Positions 8,875 through 17,939 of a stretch of 64,000 nt of DNA are shown here, in pieces. This stretch comes from Candidatus Berkiella cookevillensis (lineage in GTDB: Bacteria > Pseudomonadota > Gammaproteobacteria > Berkiellales > Berkiellaceae): contig NZ_LKHV02000001.1 of assembly GCF_001431315.2 (NCBI RefSeq), positions 868,001-932,000 on the forward strand. The letters are read 5' to 3'. Position 1 is the stretch's first letter. The number at the start of each line of letters is the position of its first letter. A program made the translations under genes and the position numbers. Under the pieces are notes generated by a model. It was given only the letters and a program-made list of their open reading frames with translations. It ran no database searches and was not told where the DNA came from.

Positions 8875-10293
8875 CTATAAGGTTTCAAATAACAGTTCAC
8901 ACAGCTTATCTTCAGCTAATTTCAAATTTTCGCTTTTTTCTAAAGACTGATTGATGATAATACTAAAAATATATTTTTGACCGCTTTTGGCTTGCAAATA
9001 ACCTGACAAAGCAGAAGTTCCCATTGCCGTACCTGTTTTAGCAGCTATTTTGTTTTTCAAGGCTGGCTCTTTCATACGAAATGCTAAGCTGCCACTTTCT
9101 GCTGAATGACTGAGTGCATTTTGAAAAGTGGAAAAAGTAGGATCTTTTTGCATTTGATACAATAATTCAGAAATGAACACAGGGCTGATGAGAGTATAAC
9201 GTGAAACGCCAGATCCATCAAAGAGTCGATATTGCTCTGCAGGTAAATTAAAAGATTCGCTGAGCGTTGCTTTGATGGCATTGACACCTTCTTGGAAACT
9301 GCCTTGATTAGAGCGCGCAAGCCCGAGTGTCTTGGTGATTGCGTCGCTAACAATATTGTTAGAGTCACTTAATACAGGTTTTAAGAGTTGAGATAAAGGT
9401 TGTGAGGCGTGTACAGCAATTACTTTTGCATTTTCTGTAATTTTTCCAAAATGAATATCACCTTTTAGATCGATTTTATTCGTTTCGAGCGCATGTTGAA
9501 TGGCTTGTTTTGCTAGTAGGCGTGTATCTTGTAATGACAGCTCTAAAGTCAGAGGGGTTTTTTCAATTGACCAACAACCAGAAATATCTACCTCATTAGC
9601 ATTTTGATAGACATTCAGCTGGCAATGCGCATCGGCGGTTGCTTTATTGACACCCATTACATTTGCTTTAATTTTAAGGCTTGGGAAACTGTTGGCAGCT
9701 TCAAAATGAACGGCTTCTTTAAGCGTTTTGGTTTCCTGTATTTTAACTTGTGTTTTATTTTCATTAATAATAATGCTACTGATAGGCGCTGAATAATACC
9801 AAGGCAAAGAATCCCAGGTCCAACCTTGACTATAAACAGGGCCACTAAAAGTATGATCATCAATAATGACATCGCCGTAAATCGTGTCAATTTTATTTTC
9901 TTTTAATTTTGCAATCAGCTGATTAAGGTCTTCCATGCGTAAAGTAGGATCGCCGCGAAATTGCACATAGAGTGATTTTTCATCGTTCAGCAATCTGGTC
10001 TGAAATCGATAAGATTCACCTAAGGTTTTGAGTGCCGCGGCAGCTAAAAATAGTTTTGTGTTGCTTGCAGGATAGAAATATTGATCTGCTTGTTGTTGAT
10101 AGAGTATATCGCCTGTTTTTGCAGATTGAATAACAATACCTACTTGAGCATTTGGAAATTTCTCTTGCACAAATTGCGTGATTTGTGAAGGAAGATTTTC
10201 GTAATTAGGTTGTATATTATTGGCTGCTGTTGCAGATACGTTGCAGGTAAAGAGTGCAAGCCAGCAGAAAGAAAGACTTTTTCGGAGCATCAT
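8875..10293 (-). CDS. dacB: D-alanyl-D-alanine carboxypeptidase/endopeptidase (PBP4 family)
   Basis: Periplasmic class C penicillin-binding protein (peptidase family S13) that trims peptidoglycan stem peptides and cleaves D-Ala-meso-DAP cross-links. All three active-site motifs are present: SxxK as SNTK at 77-80, SxN as SNN at 311-313, and KTG at 419-421. The N-terminus (MMLRKSLSFCWLALF...) is a signal peptide, probably cut near residues 22-24. The large insertion between the first two motifs (about 100-290) is typical of PBP4. Its 472 residues match E. coli DacB. It is the last gene of a minus-strand run behind two MFS transporters, with a 36-bp gap, and ends at a strong hairpin. Confidence 0.94.
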   Translation of the reverse strand: MMLRKSLSFCWLALFTCNVSATAANNIQPNYENLPSQITQFVQEKFPNAQVGIVIQSAKTGDILYQQQADQYFYPASNTKLFLAAAALKTLGESYRFQTRLLNDEKSLYVQFRGDPTLRMEDLNQLIAKLKENKIDTIYGDVIIDDHTFSGPVYSQGWTWDSLPWYYSAPISSIIINENKTQVKIQETKTLKEAVHFEAANSFPSLKIKANVMGVNKATADAHCQLNVYQNANEVDISGCWSIEKTPLTLELSLQDTRLLAKQAIQHALETNKIDLKGDIHFGKITENAKVIAVHASQPLSQLLKPVLSDSNNIVSDAITKTLGLARSNQGSFQEGVNAIKATLSESFNLPAEQYRLFDGSGVSRYTLISPVFISELLYQMQKDPTFSTFQNALSHSAESGSLAFRMKEPALKNKIAAKTGTAMGTSALSGYLQAKSGQKYIFSIIINQSLEKSENLKLAEDKLCELLFETL

Positions 10294-10329
10294 ATTATTT
10301 CCCTTATAAGATGAGAAGCAAGTAGTTGG

Positions 10330-11628
10330 TTATTTCCTTAAAATCGCTTGAGTATAGCCTTCGAAAACAGGTGTTGTTTTAGTAAATTGTATTATAAAAA
10401 ATACAATCAGTGCTGTGAATGAAACATAGTAAGCAGGGCCCATTTGCCAATTTTGTGTATTATTGAGGTACTGAGCTACCATGGGGGCTGTGCCAGAAAA
10501 AACAGCGGCTGATAAGCTCCAGGCAAAGGAAATGCCTGTGTAACGTGCCCTAATGGGGAATTTATCAACCAGTAACTTTACAATTGGCCCACACATCAAA
10601 CCATTGAGAAGACCATAGAGTAGCATCGCTAAGCCAATATTTAAGTAGTTGCCACTTAACATAAGCGTGAAAAGCAGGGGTGTGGTTGCTGCAATCATGA
10701 GCAAGCTGAGCTGATATTGTTTTTCAGGCTGCCATTTATCTGCAACCCATGCTAATAAGGGGATGAATAAGCATACTGTGCTTTCACCGAATATCGCAAA
10801 AAATGTTGCATGATGTGTGGGTAGCTCAACGCTTTGGGTTAAAAAAGCAACAATGTAGATATTTAAAATATAAACATAGATGCCCGTAAATGCAGCAATT
10901 GCAGCAACATAGTAAAAGCTATTTTTATATGTTTTGCATAATTGTAAAAGAGAGAGTGTGATTGCTTTTTGGGTGTGCCTTTGCTCTAAGTATACGCTTG
11001 ATTCTGCAATGCCTTGACGCAACCAAAGACCTACAAAGCAACTCAGTCCTCCCATGATAAAGGGTATGCGCCACGCCCACGCAGGCATTGATGGTAAACT
11101 AACGATAAAGGCAGCTAATCCACCCAATACCATTCCAAAGGCAGCAGCGCTGCTTACCCAGCTGCCGGCAAGGCATGGGTTGGTTGAACCAATTTTTTCT
11201 GTCAAGAAAATGCCAGCACCATTAAATTCACCGCTGACAGCAATACCTTGCAACATTCTTAAAATGAGTAAGCAAAGAGGTGCTGCTATGCCCCAATCGG
11301 CATATGCAGGCAAGCAACCAATCATCAATGTAGCTAAACCCATGAGTATCATCGAAATACTAAGCGCGGGCTTTCTGCCAAAGTGATCGCCGATATAACC
11401 GAAGAGTATTGCACCGAGTGGGCGCATCACATAACCAATTGCAAAAATAGCGTAGGTTTTAATGGTTGCGATAAAAGCATCTTGGGCAGGGAAAAAGAGG
11501 CTAGACAACTTTAGAGCAAGATAGCCATAGAAAGTGTATTCAGCCCATTCTAAAAGTGTGCCAATCGTTGTGATGCTGATTAGCATGAATCGTTGTTTGC
11601 TTTCTTGTATCTGGCTAACGGATGACAT
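10330..11628 (-). CDS. MFS transporter, metabolite:H+ symporter (ProP/MHS-like)
   Basis: A 432-residue, twelve-helix inner membrane transporter. The MHS subgroup is indicated by GYVMRPLGAILFGYIGDHFG, with the MFS motif A (GDHFGRK) in the first loop, and by RMLQGIAVSGEFNGAG in helix 4-5. Such proteins take up organic acids, betaine or proline by proton symport; the substrate here is unknown. It starts at ATG 11628, only 6 bp after the stop of the next MFS gene upstream (11635-12924), so the two are surely co-transcribed and may serve related substrates. Legionella-like bacteria carry many MHS transporters for amino acid uptake in the host, but this link is inference. Confidence 0.88.
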   Translation of the reverse strand: MSSVSQIQESKQRFMLISITTIGTLLEWAEYTFYGYLALKLSSLFFPAQDAFIATIKTYAIFAIGYVMRPLGAILFGYIGDHFGRKPALSISMILMGLATLMIGCLPAYADWGIAAPLCLLILRMLQGIAVSGEFNGAGIFLTEKIGSTNPCLAGSWVSSAAAFGMVLGGLAAFIVSLPSMPAWAWRIPFIMGGLSCFVGLWLRQGIAESSVYLEQRHTQKAITLSLLQLCKTYKNSFYYVAAIAAFTGIYVYILNIYIVAFLTQSVELPTHHATFFAIFGESTVCLFIPLLAWVADKWQPEKQYQLSLLMIAATTPLLFTLMLSGNYLNIGLAMLLYGLLNGLMCGPIVKLLVDKFPIRARYTGISFAWSLSAAVFSGTAPMVAQYLNNTQNWQMGPAYYVSFTALIVFFIIQFTKTTPVFEGYTQAILRK

Positions 11629-11634
11629 ATTAGT

Positions 11635-12924
11635 TTAACTTCTCTTTTCTTTCGCTAAAGTTTCTTTGATAAAAAAGGACAATACAAAAGCCAGCAATGC
11701 ACAAATAGGCAATATCAGCGTTGCTTTTTGATAATCTTGTGAAGAATATTGTACTAATCCATTAATGACTTGACCTTGAGAGTGGTAGGTGATTAACCAG
11801 CCTAAGAGTGGCATTAGCATGGCACCGAGTAGAACGGAGAACATGTTTGCAATTGCCATCGAAAAACCAGACACCTCTTTGTCATGCAATTCACCAGCAA
11901 TGGTATAAGACGCGATCAAGCCTGTATTGGTTAAACCAAAAGTGAAGGTTAGAATGAATAATAAGAATAAGGGGATACTTGGACAATAAAAAATAATGGG
12001 TAGTATGATTAAACTACAAAGACTAGAAAAGGTCATAATGGGACGTCTTCCAAAGTGATCGGCGAGCCAACCTGCAATGGGACCTCCGACAGCCCAACCG
12101 ACAAAGAGTAAAGAAACAGCAATTTCAGCTTGGTGTTCTGTGATGAGATGTATATTTTTCAAAAATTGCTTACCCCACAATTCGCCCATCACATCACTGG
12201 GAGCATAGAGTAAGCCTGCAAAAATGGCATTGAGCCAAGTATATCTGTTTAAGAGTACTTTTTTAAAAGCGCCTTTTTGAGCTGTTGGGCGTGAGGCGGG
12301 GGGCTTTGATGCGCTTGCATCAGCAGTTTTATGTTTGGGATGATTGCGAACAATTGTGAAAATGAGTACAGATAAGGTAAAAAATACCACGCTATAGCAA
12401 GTAAAAGCAGAGCGCCAACCCACTGCATTGACGAGGTAAGGAGCCAAACCATTACCAATAGAAGCACCTGCCATACCCAATGCTTGTGTAATACCAACGA
12501 TCATCGCCAGCTGACTTGGCTTAAACCAGGTTGTAATGAGTTTCAAGGCACCGACAAAGGCTGTTGCTGAGCAAAAACCTAACACAATGCGAGAGGCAAT
12601 AGCCATATCAAAGATTGAGGCAGAGGCAAACAGTAAACTACTGATTCCACATAAAAAGACAGCTATTGTAAGTAATAGCCGCGGGCCAAACCTATCAACC
12701 AAATAACCCACAGGCATTTGCATGATAACGTAGGGTAAATAAAAAGCAGCACCTAGAAAACCAATTTCTAATTCTGTTGTGTTAATGAAAGCCAACTTCA
12801 AATCGTCGACAATAATGCCTGGTGTCACGCGTACTACATAATGTGAAAAGAAAAAGGATGCAGCTAGACCCCATATAATCCAGGGAGTTAACTTCTTCAT
12901 GGTCGACATGGGTTGATTGTCCAT
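11635..12924 (-). CDS. MFS transporter
   Basis: A 429-residue major facilitator with twelve predicted helices, a cytoplasmic N-terminus and a central polar loop near residues 200-220 (KTADASASKPPASRPTAQKG). Motif A is in loop 2-3 (GYLVDRFGPR) and a second copy in loop 8-9 (GWLADHFGRRP). The opening LTPWIIWGLAASFFFSHYVV and VTPGIIV are close to the MFS at 55882-57219 (LPWIICGLAAGFYCYEYLL, ITPGLMV), so the two are paralogues. Substrate unknown; the general form is of the anion/sugar-phosphate-like MFS group often found in Legionella and Coxiella. First gene of the minus-strand operon with the MHS transporter. It is divergent from the HDOD gene across 227 bp. Confidence 0.87.
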   Translation of the reverse strand: MDNQPMSTMKKLTPWIIWGLAASFFFSHYVVRVTPGIIVDDLKLAFINTTELEIGFLGAAFYLPYVIMQMPVGYLVDRFGPRLLLTIAVFLCGISSLLFASASIFDMAIASRIVLGFCSATAFVGALKLITTWFKPSQLAMIVGITQALGMAGASIGNGLAPYLVNAVGWRSAFTCYSVVFFTLSVLIFTIVRNHPKHKTADASASKPPASRPTAQKGAFKKVLLNRYTWLNAIFAGLLYAPSDVMGELWGKQFLKNIHLITEHQAEIAVSLLFVGWAVGGPIAGWLADHFGRRPIMTFSSLCSLIILPIIFYCPSIPLFLLFILTFTFGLTNTGLIASYTIAGELHDKEVSGFSMAIANMFSVLLGAMLMPLLGWLITYHSQGQVINGLVQYSSQDYQKATLILPICALLAFVLSFFIKETLAKEKRS

Positions 12925-13151
12925 AGACGGCTAATACCAAATAAGTAATTTACCAAAAATAAGAATTATAAGAAATTCAGTAGAAAAAGCTATATAAACA
13001 GAAGTGTATATGCACAATTTATTGTAAGATAATTAACTTGTTAAGCTAACAATTTGTGTGAATATAGCAAATATCAAGCTATGGAACTATATTTATAGAG
13101 CAGTGACTAGGGTAATAAAGTCTGGACAATCAATCAGTTGGAAGATAACAC

Positions 13152-14579
13152 ATGTCGGATCTCAGTAATACTTTTTCTATTACTCCTGAAAGTAAAGCAA
13201 GGTTTCGTAATATTTACGAATATTTGGATGGCTTGGCTTTATCCTATGAAGTGATTGAGCACGCAGAAACCAGATCTTTAGAACAAGCCGCACAGCTGTG
13301 TGCTATTCCTCGCACTGAATTACTACGTACTGTCATTTTATCCGAAGAGCATGGTGCGCTCATGGCTATTTTGCCTTGTAATAGGCTATTGGATTTTTCT
13401 GTGCTGTGTAAAACACTGAACCGAGATTTAGCACCAGCGCAATATGAAAGTTTACAATTAATATTTAAAGAATGTGAAGCTAACTCTTATCCTCCTTTAC
13501 CTGATTATTTTGAAATGGATGCTATCTTGGACAAATCAATTTTATCATTGGAAGATGTCTATTTTGAACCAGGCAATCATCACACATTGATTAAAATGAC
13601 AAGACAAGACTTTTTGTCTTTATTGCATAATGCTTGGCAAGGTGACTTTAGTGCACCCATTGCAAGCTTGACAGAGATGAAAGAAAATAGTCAGCTTGCA
13701 GCGCAAATTAATCAATTCACACCTAAACGGTTTGAAAATAGATTACAGGAAACCATTGAGTTGCCTGCGGTACCGCCCATGGCTGATAAAATATTACAGT
13801 TAAGAAGCGATCCAAATGCAACAGCAATGAATTTAGCGGTTATTATTGAGAAAGATCCAAGCCTTGCTGCACAACTTATCAAATGGGCACAATCGCCTTA
13901 TTATGGATATTCAGGCAAAATTATTTCCGTTGAAAATGCGATCATTAAAGTGCTTGGTTTTGATTTGGTGCTTAATTTAGCGCTTGGTTTAGCATTAAAC
14001 CGTTCTATGAAGGTGCCTTTGGATGGGCCTTTGGGCTTAAAAGCCTATTGGAAATTCTCTATTTACGCAGCCACACTGATTGAAAACTTGATTTATGAAA
14101 TGCCTAAAGCAATGCGCCCAATACGAGGGTTGGCCTATTTATCTGGGTTATTACACAATTTCGGCCATTTAGTTTTAGCGGAATTGTTTCCGCCACAACA
14201 TTTTTTGCTGAATCGCTATTTAGAAGTAAATCCTGAAGTAAGCATTAATGAAATTGAAAAGCATGTTTTGGGGGTGACGCATACTCAAATCGGCACTTGG
14301 TTACTGCAGAATTGGGGCATGCCCGCTGAAGTACTGGCTGCTGTAAAGTGGCATCATGAGGGGGATTATTCCAATGAGCATGCTGTTTATGCAAATTTAG
14401 CTTGTATAGCAGGTCGATTGTTGAAACGATACAACATGGGAGATGCGACAGAGGATAGTCTGCCACCGGAAATACTGGGATCGCTTTCTATGAGTGCAGA
14501 ACAAGCTGAAGCAGCTTTAGAAAAATTGTTATCTAAAAAGGATGGCTTAGATAGCATAGTCAACCAGCTTAGTGCATAG
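13152..14579 (+). CDS. YbaK-like editing domain fused to an HDOD domain
   Basis: Cytosolic 475-residue fusion. Residues about 20-155 resemble the YbaK/ProX aminoacyl-tRNA deacylase fold (LSYEVIEHAETRSLEQAAQL, then RTELLRTVILSEEHGALMA). Residues about 200-400 are an HDOD domain (LPAVPPMADKILQLRSDP, then VIIEKDPSLAAQLIKWAQSP, and the helical GLLHNFGHLVLAE). HDOD proteins are HD-fold relatives without the full metal-binding set and usually act in signalling. This combination is known in gammaproteobacteria, but its function is not established. The editing-type domain may bind a ligand rather than deacylate tRNA. GGAAG 10 bases ahead supports the ATG. The gene appears monocistronic, followed by the promoter of the export operon. 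Confidence 0.85.
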   Translation: MSDLSNTFSITPESKARFRNIYEYLDGLALSYEVIEHAETRSLEQAAQLCAIPRTELLRTVILSEEHGALMAILPCNRLLDFSVLCKTLNRDLAPAQYESLQLIFKECEANSYPPLPDYFEMDAILDKSILSLEDVYFEPGNHHTLIKMTRQDFLSLLHNAWQGDFSAPIASLTEMKENSQLAAQINQFTPKRFENRLQETIELPAVPPMADKILQLRSDPNATAMNLAVIIEKDPSLAAQLIKWAQSPYYGYSGKIISVENAIIKVLGFDLVLNLALGLALNRSMKVPLDGPLGLKAYWKFSIYAATLIENLIYEMPKAMRPIRGLAYLSGLLHNFGHLVLAELFPPQHFLLNRYLEVNPEVSINEIEKHVLGVTHTQIGTWLLQNWGMPAEVLAAVKWHHEGDYSNEHAVYANLACIAGRLLKRYNMGDATEDSLPPEILGSLSMSAEQAEAALEKLLSKKDGLDSIVNQLSA

Positions 14580-14627
14580 TATTTTTATCAATTTATACAA
14601 CAATTCAAACTCTAAGAGTAAACTGCG

Positions 14628-14655
14628 TTGAGTATATTCTTAAGAAGCGTATAAT
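14628..14655 (+). promoter_or_regulatory. Sigma-70-like promoter of the tripartite export operon
   Basis: TTGAGT at 14628-14633 and a perfect TATAAT at 14650-14655 are separated by 16 bp. Transcription would start near 14662, about 26 bp before the GTG start of the TolC-like gene. Match to consensus only. Confidence 0.6.
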
Positions 14656-14687
14656 TTCCTTTTAAATTTTAGTTTTGTACCTAACGC

Positions 14688-16115
14688 GTGTTGTATTTTG
14701 TTGTTGGCCTTTTATTTTGTGTTTTCAGTAGCGTCACTGTTGCCGAATCGCTTTCCTTAGAAGATGCCATTGCGCTTGCCTTAATTCACAATCCAAATAT
14801 TCAAACACATTGTTTAGATAAAAATCTTGCTTTAAGTGAAATTGACTATCAGAAATCTCTTTTTTTAGCTAAACCCAGTATTGAAATGAGTGGGGTTGTG
14901 CAAGAGGAGCGGACAGAATTAAATCAAAAAAACAAGCTGATAAAAGCGTATCCCAGTGTCGAACTCAAAACAACGATGGGTACAAGCTTTAAAGCTTATG
15001 TAGAGCAAAATAGTCATATTCAAAATCAGACAAAACATCATGATCATGCGGTAACACTGATTGTAAAGCAACCGCTTTCCAAAGGATTTAAGAAATCAAT
15101 TAATCAGTGGCCGATTCAAAATGCTCAATTACAATACGATCTTGAAAAAATGTATTTTAGAAAAATGATTGAAGAGGTTGTAGCAGATTTGATCGTTCAA
15201 TTTATGGTCTACCAGCAAACAGTGTGGACGGAAGATTTGCAAAAGCAGTTTCTCCAGCAAACGGAGAAATTTTATAATCAGATGCGTGATAAATTTGCTC
15301 AAGGCAGAGTCGCCGAAAATGATCTCATCGCGCCACAATTACAGATAAAACAAGCCAAACAATCTTATTTATTAGCACAGCTTGAAAGTAAAAGAATGCG
15401 ACAACAACTTTTTGAGATTATTGGCATTGAAGATTTGGGTCAAGCGATTGATATGAATTTTATTCTTAAGCTTAATGGCGATGATATGCATTATAGCTTT
15501 GAAGAGGTGTTACAGAGTGATGTAATGATGAATGGATTGTCAGTCAATGCTAAAAGATTACAATCAGAGTTGTTAGTGACCAAAGACGCTCAAAGATTTG
15601 ATCTTAATATGCAGGCAGATATGCATTTAGGAAGAAGCCATTACCACTATTTTGAAAATTTAATTGAATATGGATATTATCATTCATTGCACAGGCATAA
15701 TAAAGGTTATGCCGCCTCTTTAAATTTATCAATCCCTTTAGGGGAGAAGCATTTATATTATCAACAATTACTTGTCAAAAATACTGCCATTGAAAAAAAC
15801 AAAATTGAAAGTTATCAGCGTCAAAAAAATCTACGAAACCAGTATGATAATTTGATTCAAGATATTGATTTGAAAAAGCAGCAACAACAGTTGATTGAAG
15901 AGGAATTAACTCTTAGCGATCTAGAATATGAAAGTTCTCTTGAAAAATATTCTATCGGGCGTATCCCTATTATTGAAGTAACGCGTGCCAAAGAGCGCCA
16001 TCATCTTGCTTCTATAAACTTAGCGAAAGCACAATTATCTTTGTTGTCATCACAGATTAAATTTCAACAATTGGCAGGTAAATTACTTGAAAGCTGGCAT
16101 GTATCAATACAGTAA
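14688..16115 (+). CDS. TolC-family outer membrane efflux protein
   Basis: Outer membrane channel subunit of a tripartite exporter. The GTG at 14688 gives a good signal peptide (MLYFVVGLLFCVFSSVTVAE) directly followed by the typical LSLEDAIALALIHNPNIQ start of mature TolC-like proteins. The rest is long helices with heptad character (about 130-230 and 350-460) and two beta stretches, as expected of the two tandem TolC repeats, and LEYESSLEKYSIGRIPIIEV is typical of the second repeat. The 475-residue length fits. It is first in an operon with an adaptor, an ATPase and a permease; the adaptor gene overlaps its 3' end. Substrate unknown. Confidence 0.87.
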   Translation: MLYFVVGLLFCVFSSVTVAESLSLEDAIALALIHNPNIQTHCLDKNLALSEIDYQKSLFLAKPSIEMSGVVQEERTELNQKNKLIKAYPSVELKTTMGTSFKAYVEQNSHIQNQTKHHDHAVTLIVKQPLSKGFKKSINQWPIQNAQLQYDLEKMYFRKMIEEVVADLIVQFMVYQQTVWTEDLQKQFLQQTEKFYNQMRDKFAQGRVAENDLIAPQLQIKQAKQSYLLAQLESKRMRQQLFEIIGIEDLGQAIDMNFILKLNGDDMHYSFEEVLQSDVMMNGLSVNAKRLQSELLVTKDAQRFDLNMQADMHLGRSHYHYFENLIEYGYYHSLHRHNKGYAASLNLSIPLGEKHLYYQQLLVKNTAIEKNKIESYQRQKNLRNQYDNLIQDIDLKKQQQQLIEEELTLSDLEYESSLEKYSIGRIPIIEVTRAKERHHLASINLAKAQLSLLSSQIKFQQLAGKLLESWHVSIQ

Positions 16116-17307
16116 AATTTTAATAAGCCTTATTGCATTTTGCTTGCCTAGTATTGGCGCAAGTCAAAATATGGCTCATCACACTTTGCATAAAGTAGAA
16201 TCAAAAAGCTTTAAGAAAACAGTTCAGCTGGATGGTAAAGTGATGCCCTATATTATGCAAGAACTTAAAATGCCTATCGAAACAACGCTTGTGGAGATGA
16301 ACTATCATTATGGTGATAGAATTGAATCTAATGCATTGTTGATGCGTTTAGATGCGCCTGAGCTTAAAGATCATATTCGAGAAGCAAAAATGGATTTGTT
16401 GAGATTAGAAGAAGAGCTTGGTACTGTGATTGACTGGGAACAAAATAGCGAGACAGTGAGGCTTAAAGATAATTATGTACAAGCAAAAGAGCAATATGTA
16501 TCTCTGAAAGCACATTATAGGAAATCAAAAGTACTTTGGCAAAAAGGTATTATTGCCAAAGATGAGCTGGAAAATGAGCGAAAAGCACTACTTCAATCTA
16601 AAAGAACCTATCTGCATTATAGACAAGCTTATGATGAGTATGTGAAAAATAAAGAAAAATCAAAAAAGATAATGAAGCTAAAATTGGCTAAACAGCGAAA
16701 CCAATTGAAAGCATTGCGAAAGCAACGCAACCAATTACGCGTTTACAGTCCTTTTGAAGCAATTTTATTACCCCCCGCCAAAGAGCAAAACAATCCCTAT
16801 GATATAGGTATTTTATCACCTGGAAAAACATTTCAAGCGGGCGAGATTATTGTAACTTTTGCTCAAATACAACCATTTGTTGTTGTCGTGCGAGCAGATG
16901 AACTTGATGTCGTGGGTTTGCAGAAAGACAGTTCAGCAAGCTTCTATTTTCCTAATTATCCACAGGATATTTTTAAGGGAAAAATTATTGAAATCAAACC
17001 ACAGATCAGTAATGAACGATATACTCAAGCTGGATTTATGATTTCTATATTGGTAGATAAACCAGAGATAAAAAATACATTTCAGTTTGGAACGAGTGTA
17101 GTGGCTTCATTTGAAAAAAATATCCCCGTTCAAGGTTGGGTGATACCTAGATCTGCTGTTTACTATGATGAAACAATGCCTTTTTGTAAAGTGAACTCTG
17201 ATAAGGGTGAGAAGAAAGCTTTGATTAAGATTGCTAAGACAACAAGTGATTCCGTAGAAGTCATTAGTGGATTAGAAGCAGATCAATATGTCTACCTCAA
17301 TCATTAA
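16099..17307 (+). CDS. Periplasmic adaptor (MacA/HlyD-like membrane fusion protein)
   Basis: Bridges the inner membrane ABC permease and the TolC-like channel. I use ATG 16099 (MYQYSKILISLIAFCLPSIG, a signal peptide). A TTG at 16087 would add four residues with no gain. After a beta-barrel/lipoyl-like stretch (VEMNYHYGDRIESNALLMRL) comes a long alpha hairpin at about 85-210 (LRLEEELGTVID..., KAHYRKSKVLWQKGIIAKDE), very rich in Lys, Glu and Gln. The return lipoyl half (VYSPFEAILLPP) and a beta domain follow. The family normally has 370-410 residues; this has 402. The gene overlaps the TolC-like gene by 17 bp and the ATPase gene by 20 bp, indicating translational coupling. Confidence 0.85.
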   Translation: MYQYSKILISLIAFCLPSIGASQNMAHHTLHKVESKSFKKTVQLDGKVMPYIMQELKMPIETTLVEMNYHYGDRIESNALLMRLDAPELKDHIREAKMDLLRLEEELGTVIDWEQNSETVRLKDNYVQAKEQYVSLKAHYRKSKVLWQKGIIAKDELENERKALLQSKRTYLHYRQAYDEYVKNKEKSKKIMKLKLAKQRNQLKALRKQRNQLRVYSPFEAILLPPAKEQNNPYDIGILSPGKTFQAGEIIVTFAQIQPFVVVVRADELDVVGLQKDSSASFYFPNYPQDIFKGKIIEIKPQISNERYTQAGFMISILVDKPEIKNTFQFGTSVVASFEKNIPVQGWVIPRSAVYYDETMPFCKVNSDKGEKKALIKIAKTTSDSVEVISGLEADQYVYLNH

Positions 17308-17938
17308 GCTTCAAAATATTTACAAAAGCTACCCGCCCCATCATGGGTTGGTATTCTCTGATTTGTCTTTAGAGATAGCGCAAGGTGATACACTTGCTAT
17401 TATGGGGGCATCTGGGCGTGGTAAAACCACTTTGTTGAATTTGATGGGGCTATTAGATACTGATTACCAAGGTTGTTATTATTTGTTTGGTAAAAATATA
17501 AATAATTTTTCAGAAAAAGAAACAGCGAATTTTCGTAATCAATATTTTGGATTTATTTTTCAAAATTTTTTATTTGTGAACCATTTGACAGTTCTTGATA
17601 ATATTGCATTGCCACTTTTTTATCAGAAAGTAGCGCTTAAACTTGCGCGCCAGCGCGCTGCTGCACTATTAGAGAGATTTGAATTATCAGAGTTATCAGA
17701 GAGATACCCCACCACATTATCGGGCGGACAGAAGCAACGTGTTACGATTATGCGCGCTATGATTCATCATCCCAAGTTACTTTTTTTAGATGAACCGACT
17801 TCTGCTTTAGATGAAACATCGCAAAATAAATTTTTAGAGTTATTATTTGAATACAAAAAAGAAAGTGGATGCGGGCTTGTATTGGTTACGCATAACTCAA
17901 CGATAGCACAACTTTGTCAACATCAAATAGTGATTTAA
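17288..17938 (+). CDS. ABC transporter ATP-binding protein (LolD/MacB type)
   Basis: Powers the tripartite exporter. The 216-residue nucleotide-binding domain has Walker A GASGRGKTT, the Q-loop region (FGFIFQNFLFVNHLTVLDNI), the ABC signature LSGGQKQR, Walker B LLFLDEPTSALD and the H-loop VTHNS. The FQNF-LTVLDN arrangement is typical of the MacB/LolD/FtsE group that pairs with FtsX-like permeases, and the permease gene follows after a single base. Here the ATPase and permease are separate genes, whereas E. coli MacB is one fused protein. The start overlaps the adaptor gene by 20 bp. Confidence 0.93.
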   Translation: MSTSIIKLQNIYKSYPPHHGLVFSDLSLEIAQGDTLAIMGASGRGKTTLLNLMGLLDTDYQGCYYLFGKNINNFSEKETANFRNQYFGFIFQNFLFVNHLTVLDNIALPLFYQKVALKLARQRAAALLERFELSELSERYPTTLSGGQKQRVTIMRAMIHHPKLLFLDEPTSALDETSQNKFLELLFEYKKESGCGLVLVTHNSTIAQLCQHQIVI

Positions 17939-17939
17939 A

